A stretch of DNA of 64,000 bases from assembly GCA_041156125.1 (NCBI GenBank), contig JBEVTI010000012.1:1-64000 (forward strand). Reading direction: 5' to 3'. The position numbers were made by a program, and so were the translations under genes. Shown one piece after another: positions 26,409-34,036 of the stretch (its first letter is position 1; each line of letters starts with the position of its first letter). Source of the stretch: Paraktedonobacter carboxidivorans (GTDB taxonomy: Bacteria > Chloroflexota > Ktedonobacteria > Ktedonobacterales > Ktedonobacteraceae). Under the pieces are notes generated by a model. It made no database searches and had not been told where the DNA came from. It worked only from the letters and a program-made list of their open reading frames with translations.

Positions 26409-27980
26409 TTATTCTAATGCGCATGCAAGATTGGCAGAAACTGAGTCGGCATCCATTGTACTCTCTGAACTCTCTGAGCCTGATTGACGTGTGCGTACAA
26501 GCGGGCTCAGAGAGGGAGAACTGGCGAGGCTTGCCCACAGGTGCTGTGCTGCATAGGCACGCCAGGGACGCCATCCTTCAACTCGACTCTCGATACTCCG
26601 CAGATCGGTGCTGACCCCGTGTTGTGCGAAGGCCCGCCGTAAGCCCAGGTCAGTCGTAGGAAACGCGTCAGGATCGCCAAGCGTTCGCATCGCAATATAG
26701 GCTGCTGTCCACGGTCCTACTCCGGGAAGGCGCTGCAAGCGCGCGACAGTCTGCTCTCGCTCAGCGCTGCGATCGAGCACGAGTTCTTCCTCAACGACTG
26801 CGTGGGCAAGGGCCTGCAGCGCTTTGATGCGCCCATTTGTCAGTCCGAGCCCTCGCAGGTCCGCATTTGCTACGACGTGGGGCGGTGGAAAGAGGTGGGT
26901 GAGAGTTCCCTGCGGCTGTTCCAGTGGCGTGCCACAGGCGTTAACCAGCCGGCTGACAAGGGTTCGTGCGCCTGCCACTGAAACCTGTTGCCCGACAATG
27001 GCCCGCACTGCCAGCTCAAACCCATCAACGGTTCCTGGGACGCGTAGCCCGGGGCGCGCGGCGACAAGCGGTGCGAGTAGCGGGTCGCTTGTCAGGATTG
27101 TGGCAATGGCAGAGGGGCTCGCGTCCAGATCAAAGAGTTGCCGACAGCGTTGCACCATCAGATTGAGATCACTCAGGCCCGTCAACTGTAAGTGCAACAG
27201 GATGGCAGAGTTTCGCTCAAGTGGCTCCAATTCGATAATCCCCTGCGATTGCGGGAATGCAACGGTGCGTCGATACTGCTTCTTGCTTACCTCCTCGACC
27301 CCCGGAATGGCTCGCCTTGCCAGATATGAGAGGAGGTCCGCGACCGCGAGCGGAGGACGATACGGCAAGCGTAACGTTAGTTTACCCTCTCCTTGTTGTT
27401 CTGAGGGCGAACGTCGGCGAAAGGTAGAGGGAGCGCAGCCGAAAGCTGCCTGCATCGTATCATTAAACTGCCGCAGGCTGGCAAAACCGGCGGTAAAGGC
27501 GATAGCCGTGAGAGACAGGTCGGTTTGATCGATCAGGAGGCGAGCCGCCTGGGCGCGGCGTGTTCGTGCCAGTGCCAGTGGGCCGACTCCGACTTCAGCC
27601 ACCAGTTCCCGGTGCAGGTGACGCCCGCTGACCGCGAGACGGCTCGCCAGGCCAGCGACACCCTCGGTATCCACAACACCGTTAGCAATCAACCGTAACG
27701 CGCGAGCTACCAGGTCGGCCCGCACATTCCACTCAGGAGAACCGGGGCTGGCTTCCGGGTGACAGCGGCGACAGGCGCGATAGCCAGCTGCCTCTGCCGC
27801 CGCTGCACATGCATAGAAGTAGACATGCTCGGCATAGGGAGTCGGTGCCGGGCAAATAGGACGACAATAGATCCCTGTCGTCGTGACGGCAGTAAAAAAG
27901 AGTCCATCGAAGCGAGCATCGCGACTGCAAATGGCACGATAGCACAGGTTGAAATCAGCGGTGATATGTTGTGTTTCCAT
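26409..27980 (-). CDS. Ada-AlkA fusion: methyl-phosphotriester sensor plus 3-methyladenine DNA glycosylase
   Basis: A 523-residue alkylation-repair protein. ATG 27980 (METQHITADF) is preferred to the longer frame. Residues ~1-80 are the Ada zinc domain (FFTAVTTTGIYCRPICPAP and YRACRRCHPEA), whose first cysteine accepts methyl groups from phosphotriesters. ~85-190 is an AraC-type double HTH. ~200-300 is the AlkA N-domain. ~320-490 is the HhH-GPD glycosylase with AIVGQQVSVAGARTLVSRLV, LQRLPGVGPWTAAYIAMR and the catalytic aspartate in FPTTDLGLRRA. It is divergent from the MGMT gene. It can thus sense damage, activate transcription and excise alkylated bases. Confidence 0.9.
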   Translation of the reverse strand: METQHITADFNLCYRAICSRDARFDGLFFTAVTTTGIYCRPICPAPTPYAEHVYFYACAAAAEAAGYRACRRCHPEASPGSPEWNVRADLVARALRLIANGVVDTEGVAGLASRLAVSGRHLHRELVAEVGVGPLALARTRRAQAARLLIDQTDLSLTAIAFTAGFASLRQFNDTMQAAFGCAPSTFRRRSPSEQQGEGKLTLRLPYRPPLAVADLLSYLARRAIPGVEEVSKKQYRRTVAFPQSQGIIELEPLERNSAILLHLQLTGLSDLNLMVQRCRQLFDLDASPSAIATILTSDPLLAPLVAARPGLRVPGTVDGFELAVRAIVGQQVSVAGARTLVSRLVNACGTPLEQPQGTLTHLFPPPHVVANADLRGLGLTNGRIKALQALAHAVVEEELVLDRSAEREQTVARLQRLPGVGPWTAAYIAMRTLGDPDAFPTTDLGLRRAFAQHGVSTDLRSIESRVEGWRPWRAYAAQHLWASLASSPSLSPLVRTRQSGSESSESTMDADSVSANLACALE

Positions 27981-28252
27981 AAGCCTATGATACCCAAAGT
28001 ATAGCAAGAATGCTGGCGATTTTCGGACATGATCACTTGAATGGTCGTGTCCGAAAGCTGCCAGACATTGCAGCATGCCTGGTATAGAATAAGTGCGTGC
28101 CGCCTGCTACTTCGCAGGAGCAGGGCGGCTCTCGTCTCATTCAATGTATCGTCGTCTGCATGGATTGTGCACCCGATCTCGCGTGAGATGAGAGAAACGG
28201 TCCAATACGTATTTGATGATTTACGTCGGTTGTTATGAAAGGGCAAAGACAA

Positions 28253-28759
28253 ATGAAAAAACTTTACTACGATTCTCTCGACTCTCCTCTTGGAATGATC
28301 GTGCTTGTCGTTGATGGCGAATATCTCTGTTCGCTGGATTACGCGGATTATGAAACGCGTATGATGACCTTGCTGCAGCGGCGCTACGGAACGGTCCATC
28401 TAACGCAGACAACAAATCCGTCTGGCATAAGCTACCGCATTCGTGCCTACCTTACGGGTGAGTATAGTTGCCTTGACGACATTGCCGTGAAGACTGGAGG
28501 CACCGTCTTTCAGCAACTGGTCTGGTCAGCATTACGCGCGATTCCAGTCGGAACGACGACGACCTACGGAGCTCTGGCGGCACAACTGGGCAAACCAACC
28601 GCGTTCCGGGCGGTCGGAGCGGCTAACGCGCTTAACCCGGTAGCGATTGTGCTTCCCTGCCATCGCGTGGTTGGAGCGGATGCCTCTTTGACTGGCTATG
28701 CGGGAGGGCTGGAGCGCAAACGCTGGTTGTTGTGGCACGAGAGCAGAGTCCTCGCATAG
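28253..28759 (+). CDS. ogt: Methylated-DNA-protein cysteine methyltransferase (O6-alkylguanine repair)
   Basis: A 168-residue suicide alkyltransferase. The ATG at 28253 has AAAGGG nine bases upstream; an earlier ATG at 28235 lacks a ribosome site. FQQLVWSALRAIPVGTTTTYGALA is followed by RAVGAANALNPVAIVLPCHR, with the acceptor cysteine in PCHRV (residue ~136), and TGYAGGLERKRWLLWHE at the end. It transfers O6-alkyl groups from guanine to itself. Divergent from the Ada-AlkA fusion, which may activate it. Confidence 0.92.
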   Translation: MKKLYYDSLDSPLGMIVLVVDGEYLCSLDYADYETRMMTLLQRRYGTVHLTQTTNPSGISYRIRAYLTGEYSCLDDIAVKTGGTVFQQLVWSALRAIPVGTTTTYGALAAQLGKPTAFRAVGAANALNPVAIVLPCHRVVGADASLTGYAGGLERKRWLLWHESRVLA

Positions 28760-28834
28760 TGAAAAAAGAACGTGCCAGTGAAGGAACTCCAACCACAGGT
28801 ACATCTCGCCAGGCGAACCGCGGTGTAAAGCATA

Positions 28835-29716
28835 TTATGCGAGAAGCGCCCGCCGAATGCTGATCTCGAGGGGCGAGTAATTGCCATCGTCGCGCTGCGT
28901 TTGCATGCGCTCCGTGAGCGGTGTTGTACGATTGCACATAAAACGTGGGATGCCTGAGTGATTTTGCGAGGAACTGTGATAGAGAAAGGGGTGGCAGAGA
29001 AAAATATCTCCTGGCAGACCTGTCGTTTCAACAACGCGCAAGGTAGTCTTGCTCCCATCTTGATAGGGATTTTCCATGAAGTATTCAACCCGATGCTCCA
29101 CCAGGGCTCCTGTAGAGCCAGTTAATGTCTCTAGCCAGGGATGGGAGCGATTGCACAGCTCTATAGCCGGGCGAAGTTCCAGCCCTGCGGCATACTGGTT
29201 AAGAAAACGCGCGACAATCTTATGAGAGCCTGTCGCGACAGTTGTTCCTCCTCCATATGGTTGGGTTTCTGAGAACAGGCAGAGCAGGAGCAGGCCTTGC
29301 TCAGGACTATCCACAAAATGGCGAAAGTAATTGCCATCCCAGTGCCAGCCTGTTGTGGGAACATCCCAGGGTTGCTGGCTACCCAGAGCAAAGTTTACCG
29401 GCCACCAGCCCCAACAGGTGCTTTTCTGAGCCTCCACGTACCGTCCCTGACCCACCAGGTCTTCAATCGCGCCAACAAGACGTGGGGTTGCACACGCCTG
29501 GAAAACAGCGTCATCGTATGTCTCGTTAATGCGTACCATTGGCTCTTGCCAGGTGGAGCGATCGTCTCTACGTATCCCACGTTCAGCCAGGCGTTCCCAT
29601 AAAAAAGCCTGGGCCAACAGAGCCTGCTGGCGTGGAAATGCTTCCTCTAACCTGGTATAGCCTTCTTCAATAAATTGCTCGCTTTGCGTCTCAGTCAATA
29701 CGTTCAAGGTTCTCAT
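28835..29716 (-). CDS. Phytanoyl-CoA dioxygenase (PhyH) family protein
   Basis: A 293-residue Fe(II)/2-oxoglutarate oxygenase. The metal-binding H-x-D is in TGWHWDGNYF near residue 125-134. The distal histidine lies in DIFLCHPFLYHSSSQNHSG near 245-262, followed by the arginine in GIPRFMCNRT that binds 2-oxoglutarate. CLFSETQPYGGGTTVATGSHK near 150-170 is typical of PhyH proteins. AAGGAGG precedes the ATG. It lies 75 bases downstream of a LacI gene on the same strand and may be co-transcribed. Substrate unknown. Confidence 0.85.
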   Translation of the reverse strand: MRTLNVLTETQSEQFIEEGYTRLEEAFPRQQALLAQAFLWERLAERGIRRDDRSTWQEPMVRINETYDDAVFQACATPRLVGAIEDLVGQGRYVEAQKSTCWGWWPVNFALGSQQPWDVPTTGWHWDGNYFRHFVDSPEQGLLLLCLFSETQPYGGGTTVATGSHKIVARFLNQYAAGLELRPAIELCNRSHPWLETLTGSTGALVEHRVEYFMENPYQDGSKTTLRVVETTGLPGDIFLCHPFLYHSSSQNHSGIPRFMCNRTTPLTERMQTQRDDGNYSPLEISIRRALLA

Positions 29717-29791
29717 TGAAAATCCTCCTTGTGATTTTCTTTGCTACTGTCTCAGTAGAGCGAATACCTAAAGAACGATGGTCTGCTACTT

Positions 29792-30829
29792 TTAGAGAGA
29801 AAGAGAAGCGCACGATTCGCGTATGATCAGAGATGTGGTAAGTTCGGCGCGCATACTGTCCAGGGGTTCCTCAGCGATCTGGCGTAGCAACATAGTAGTG
29901 GCCATGCGTCCCATCTCGGCCAGTGGCTGGCGAATGGTTGTCAGCGTAGGAGTAACCATCGATGAGAGTTGTACATCATCGAAGCCAAGCACGCTCATCT
30001 GTTCAGGGATATGCAAGCCATGTACGCGCAAGGCGCTATAGACTCCCATTGCCTGCAAATCGCAGCCAGCAAAAATGGCTGTAGGTGGATCTGGCAGATC
30101 CAGCAATGCGCAGGTTTGTCCATAGCCTGTGGGTTGAGTATATTCACCAGGGCGGATCAGTTCTGGATCAACAGCTATCCCGTCAGCCTCCAGCGCGGCC
30201 CGATAGCCAGCGATACGATCAAGGCTACAGCGTAGTGACGCCGAGCCGCTGATGATGCCAATGCGGCGATGCTTGAGCGAGAGCAAGTATTCTGTCGCGG
30301 TACGCCCGCCCAGCCAGTTTGTCGCTCCCACAGATGGCACATCATTGCCTAACTCGCCGCGCTGATCGACCACCACAAAGGGGATATTTAGTCGCCGCAG
30401 TTCGTCAAGTTGACGGGATTGTCCTCGCGCAAGCAGTAGAATAACCCCATCAGTTGATCCCGCAATGATTTTCGCTAGCCATTCCTGCTCAAGCTGACGT
30501 GTATTGTGAGTAAAGGAAAGGGCCAGACGAAATGTGGTGCGTTGTACAGCTTCCGCGACTCCCCGTACAACCTCTACTGTATAGGGACTGTCCAGGTCTG
30601 GGACTACCAGATCGACCACGCCACTGCTTCCCTGGCCTAGAGCATGGGCCATCCGGCTGCGAACGAACCCGCTCTCCTGGATGACGCGCTCTACATGGAC
30701 TCGCGTCTCGGGAGCAACATCTGGCCGGTTATTCAGCACGCGTGAGACTGTAGGGATAGAGACTCCCGCCCTGCTAGCAATTTCCGCAATGGTTGGACGC
30801 CTGGCGGTCTGTTGTTTCTTTTGATCCAT
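29792..30829 (-). CDS. LacI family transcriptional regulator
   Basis: A 345-residue LacI/GalR repressor. ATG 30829 (MDQKKQQTARRP) has AAGGAT at correct spacing. The helix-turn-helix is TIAEIASRAGVSIPTVSRVL and the hinge region is MAHALGQGSSGVVDLVVPDL. The effector domain has RRIGIISGSASLRCSLDRIAGY near 185-207 and VLGFDDVQLSSMVTPTLTTI near 285-305. It shares the overall plan of the LacI protein at 17202 but is clearly a separate lineage. The PhyH gene follows on the same strand. Confidence 0.88.
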   Translation of the reverse strand: MDQKKQQTARRPTIAEIASRAGVSIPTVSRVLNNRPDVAPETRVHVERVIQESGFVRSRMAHALGQGSSGVVDLVVPDLDSPYTVEVVRGVAEAVQRTTFRLALSFTHNTRQLEQEWLAKIIAGSTDGVILLLARGQSRQLDELRRLNIPFVVVDQRGELGNDVPSVGATNWLGGRTATEYLLSLKHRRIGIISGSASLRCSLDRIAGYRAALEADGIAVDPELIRPGEYTQPTGYGQTCALLDLPDPPTAIFAGCDLQAMGVYSALRVHGLHIPEQMSVLGFDDVQLSSMVTPTLTTIRQPLAEMGRMATTMLLRQIAEEPLDSMRAELTTSLIIRESCASLSL

Positions 30830-30974
30830 TACCGGTATCCTTATCGGAATATATATCAAGTATGCCTGGGAAATCGCACTATGTCAACCTTTAGGGCGCG
30901 CGTAGCAAAACGAGGCAAACAAAGAGGTTAAATGAAAAGCGGCAATTTGTGCATCAGGGATAACTTTATAGCGC

Positions 30975-31045
30975 GGATCAGAAGAAGAGAGCCAGGAGAG
31001 AGTGCGCAATTGCGTCTCTTTCACCTGGCTCTCTTCTTCTGATCC
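30975..31045 (-). terminator. 22-bp hairpin downstream of the VWA/ARPP-1 operon
   Basis: Arms 30975-30996 and 31024-31045 are exact complements, and the loop itself can fold further. It begins 17 bases past the ARPP-1 gene stop on the minus strand. Confidence 0.75.
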
Positions 31046-31061
31046 AGACCAGAGAAACTTT

Positions 31062-32069
31062 TTAGAGATCGTCTTTTAGATCGCGGAAGACCGAGAGGTA
31101 GACGGTCTGTTGAGCGATTTGGACGCTTTGCCCGGTCCATTCCTGCGCGGCCATATGCATGATTTGCAGGTCCTTTTTGCTTTCCTCAGGCGTATACTGC
31201 CAGGGGTATTGCGCAAAGATTGTCAGTTCTTGCAGGCGGGTCGCGGCGTCCTGCTGACGGGCCTGGGCCAGGCGCTGAGCAAGATCATCCAGACCGGTCA
31301 GCGCGTTCAAGCTAAGCGGAGTGCGCGTTGGCTGCATCTGGTGGCGCTCGGCCTGCAAAGCAGCTGCGCCATAACAGTACATAGTCAGGATTGGTCCCAT
31401 ATCGGCCCAGCAGGCGGCGTTAGGCATGACCTCGACCCCCAGCAGGCGTCCGCTGACAAAGTAGGCCGCGCCTACCTGCCGTGGTAGCGTCTCAAAGGCG
31501 TGGCGCAGCGGGAGCAGACGGGGAAAGTTGGGGCGCAGGAAGCGCTCCAGGTGTCCACCGCGTTTAATCCCATAGCGTTGGTTAAAAGTCTCGATCTTAT
31601 CCCACAGTCGGCTGAATGACTTTTCCTTGCGGCTTCCCAGCGCGGCGCGGCGCAGACCCAGCGGAAGCACGATAAAACGCTGTTGCGCTTCGATCAGGAA
31701 GCCGCCCTGTGACTGCTGGATACAGAAGCAGTCGTCAGCGATCAGTTTCTCATTGGGGTCCAGCAGTATGACGCGACTGGTGGCGTGATTCTGCGCGCCG
31801 CTCTGGAAGAAACCGATATGCATAGGCGCGATCAAGACGCCTGTGCTCGCTGTATTCTGCAACTCCAGCGTGCCATAAGTATGCACGCGCACCAGGTAGA
31901 GATATTGCAAAGGAGCAACGAACTGCTCGCTACCAGGTACCTGCTCAAGCGAGAGCAAGGGCACCACATCGAGTAGTCCCCAGGATTGTGGCTGCTCCAT
32001 GGCCAGGCCAGCGAGTGGCCCTGAGAAGCCGCGTGGAGCGGTCGCCAGTTGTCCATTCATACTGGTCAT
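31062..32069 (-). CDS. ARPP-1 (DUF6569)-like domain protein
   Basis: A 335-residue soluble protein. The stretch NTASTGVLIAPMHIGFFQSG, then QNHATSRVILLDPNEKLIAD followed by DCFCIQQSQGG (residues ~75-125), resembles the ARPP-1 domain, where homologues have Q-N-R, a paired-strand segment and S-C-V-E-Q. The fold assignment is from motif resemblance only. Later helices (~240-330) end in MHMAAQEWTGQSVQIAQQTV. GGAGGTAACACC precedes the ATG. The start overlaps the VWA gene stop by four bases (ATGA), so the two are translationally coupled. ARPP-1 proteins were named from association with ADP-ribosylglycohydrolase and rhodanese-phosphatase genes; neither is present here. Confidence 0.6.
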   Translation of the reverse strand: MTSMNGQLATAPRGFSGPLAGLAMEQPQSWGLLDVVPLLSLEQVPGSEQFVAPLQYLYLVRVHTYGTLELQNTASTGVLIAPMHIGFFQSGAQNHATSRVILLDPNEKLIADDCFCIQQSQGGFLIEAQQRFIVLPLGLRRAALGSRKEKSFSRLWDKIETFNQRYGIKRGGHLERFLRPNFPRLLPLRHAFETLPRQVGAAYFVSGRLLGVEVMPNAACWADMGPILTMYCYGAAALQAERHQMQPTRTPLSLNALTGLDDLAQRLAQARQQDAATRLQELTIFAQYPWQYTPEESKKDLQIMHMAAQEWTGQSVQIAQQTVYLSVFRDLKDDL

Positions 32070-33478
32070 GGTGTTACCTCCACAGATAGAATCTGTTGCA
32101 ATTGTTGCAACTCTGCCACGCTCAACGCCTCGCCAGCTACGGCTAGCAGCACGTAGACTAGCAGCTCGCGGATATCCTGCTCGTGGCTGAGTTGTAGCAC
32201 AGGAATGTTCGCGCCAAAGCGGCGCTGTTCCAGGTTCTCAGCTACAGTGAAGAGCGGAGCAACCTGGTAGATCGGCAGTTGGATCTCCAACTGGCGCAAG
32301 CCAGAGACGATCTGAGCAACATCGCCCTGGCGGATATTCTCATAACCGTCGCTGACAATCATCACAAGATGCGGCTCACTGCGCAGCGCCTCCAACAGTC
32401 CGCTGGCCAGATCGCTTGGCCCCTCAGGCGTTGGAGAGAAGTGCTGGAGCGCGGGTTCTGAGCCACCGACCTGCACAAGCACGAGTTCGCGCACAAGCTC
32501 ACGCAACTGGCGGACCATTACCAGGGCCAGCGCGGCTGGATGATGCAGGCGTTCGCCCGATGAAGCCATTGAGGCCGAAAGATCGAGCACCACCGCCAGG
32601 CGTCCCTCGATCAGTGGCAGACCATTCGTAGCCAATTGCAGCCGCTCTGGGAAGCTCGCGTTCTTCTCGTCGAGATCTGGCTGGCCGTGCTTCAGCAGGT
32701 CCTTATAGGTGGTTGTCAGTTCGCCTTCGCTATGCAAGGAGCGCTGCACAGGCGTGCTGAGCTTGCGTACCTTCTCGGTTGAAGCTGCTTTATGATAAGT
32801 TCCGCGTAGACCCAGTAGCGTCTCCAGGGGCAGACTCTCGCCCAGTTCCAGATTGCGACGCGCGGCTTCACTAATCTTTAGCAGCGGCTCGTGTACCTCA
32901 TCCGGCAGGGGGAGTCCCGCCAGGAAAAGCAAGGCCTCGCGTATCTCCAGTTCTTTGCCCGCTGGTGCGTAGCGCAGTACCTCGCGTGCGAGCAGCGTCT
33001 CGCCTTCCGGGCTGCTTGTGGCCAGCGCGCGCTTGACAGACGACCAGGTAGCCTCGCCCAGCGTATGCTTGAGAAGCCGGATCAGACGGCGTTTGCGCGT
33101 GGCTGCGAGTGGAGCGAATCGCGGGTGCCCAAGCAGGAACGCCAGCACCAGGGTATGGGCGCGATGGCCATTGAGGCGCAGGTCGCTGATCAACTCCAGC
33201 ACGCGCAAAGCCTGCTCGATGGGCATGGTGTTGAGCAGAGCCAGCACTTGCGAGCGTTCGATCGGGCGCGCCTCAGCCTGAGTCAACCAGTTCCAGAGGA
33301 TCTCACGTTTGTGCGAAACATCGGTAGCCCGGTCGGTTAGCAGACGCAGATAGAAGAGCGGCGCAGCCTCGCAGAGCGTGCTATGCAGGCGCGCTGCGCC
33401 ATCGAGCTGGGCTACTGGACGACGGCGCCCCTCCAGATAAGCTAGAAGCAACTGTTTGTTGATGGTCATGGTGATCAC
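32066..33478 (-). CDS. VWA-domain protein with helical N-terminal repeats (TROVE/Ro60-like layout)
   Basis: A 470-residue protein. Residues ~1-270 are all-helical, with segments such as RVLELISDLRLNGHRAHTLV and RKRRLIRLLKHTLGEATWSS that look like HEAT-type repeats. Residues ~285-440 are a von Willebrand A domain: VVLDLSASMASSG supplies the MIDAS D-x-S-x-S, with SDLASGL and MIVSDGYENI following. Helical repeats plus a C-terminal MIDAS domain is the layout of TROVE/Ro60 proteins, but I cannot confirm TROVE homology. It heads the operon with the ARPP-1 gene and is preceded by a ~440-base leader containing tandem repeats. Confidence 0.7.
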   Translation of the reverse strand: MITMTINKQLLLAYLEGRRRPVAQLDGAARLHSTLCEAAPLFYLRLLTDRATDVSHKREILWNWLTQAEARPIERSQVLALLNTMPIEQALRVLELISDLRLNGHRAHTLVLAFLLGHPRFAPLAATRKRRLIRLLKHTLGEATWSSVKRALATSSPEGETLLAREVLRYAPAGKELEIREALLFLAGLPLPDEVHEPLLKISEAARRNLELGESLPLETLLGLRGTYHKAASTEKVRKLSTPVQRSLHSEGELTTTYKDLLKHGQPDLDEKNASFPERLQLATNGLPLIEGRLAVVLDLSASMASSGERLHHPAALALVMVRQLRELVRELVLVQVGGSEPALQHFSPTPEGPSDLASGLLEALRSEPHLVMIVSDGYENIRQGDVAQIVSGLRQLEIQLPIYQVAPLFTVAENLEQRRFGANIPVLQLSHEQDIRELLVYVLLAVAGEALSVAELQQLQQILSVEVTP

Positions 33479-33579
33479 GGCATCCGCTCTATTCCGCGCT
33501 CAATGCGCGAGCGGATGCCACCCTCCTCTGCATGTAGAATGGGATTAGCGCCAGGCGTCAATGCTAGCAAGCGTCAGGA

Positions 33580-33733
33580 TGTGTCGGTTGTTGCCAGCCC
33601 AACAGATAGGCCAGCGATCTTCAAGGTGCCAACAAAGTAACGCCGGTTCAACGAAATAGAGTTTGCGTCGAGATCAGCCGCTGCCAGCCCGACAGGCCCA
33701 CAATCTCCAGGTACCAGCAAAGCAATGCCAGTT
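33580..33733 (-). repeat. Two diverged tandem repeats (period ~85) in the VWA-operon leader
   Basis: On the minus strand the units begin at 33733 and 33648. They share AACTGGC/AACCGGC, then TTGCTTTGCTGG/TTACTTTGTTGG, ACCT, a GAGAT/AAGAT block, GGCCT and GGGCTGGCA, with small indels. They lie between a strong promoter at 33923-33951 and the VWA start. They may be structured RNA, a protein-binding leader, or a decayed duplicated coding fragment. Confidence 0.6.
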
Positions 33734-33910
33734 TAGCGCCGCAATAGTTTTCTGTGTCGAAGTTATGTGAGGTTGAGGAGGATAGGGTTTTACATTAGAA
33801 TACGATCATAATGCTAGAGCATGAGTGCCAAGAGAGTCATCTGAAGTTTTGTCGCTAATGTGCTGGTTGGCAACCAGAGCGTTTCAACTCTGCAAAAGGT
33901 CCAGAAAGTT

Positions 33911-33952
33911 CTTGACAAGAAAAATATAACATACTGTTTGCTTTTTGTCAAG
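33911..33952 (-). promoter_or_regulatory. Strong promoter inside a CTTGACAA dyad
   Basis: Minus-strand TTGACA (33946-33951), a 17-base spacer and TATATT (33923-33928) point toward the VWA gene. CTTGACAA (33911-33918) and TTGTCAAG (33945-33952) form an 8-bp inverted repeat around the promoter that could bind a regulator. Confidence 0.6.
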
Positions 33953-34036
33953 TATTTTATGCCCAATTTTGAGTTTCTCAGAAGTTTTTCTCCCTGAACT
34001 GCCACCTGAGGATCAAGGAGTGTTCTTTTAGCTTGA

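Larger units (their letters stand above)
33479..34036 (-). other. Long untranslated leader and promoter region of the VWA/ARPP-1 operon
   Basis: No gene is supported in these 558 bases. They hold the tandem repeats and the promoter. The remainder is AT-rich next to the MFS gene stop. Confidence 0.6.

Noticed and set aside
33640..33660. GGTTCAA T-loop-like sequence suggesting a tRNA gene
   Set aside because: No cloverleaf could be built around it: no acceptor stem or anticodon arm at the required distances.
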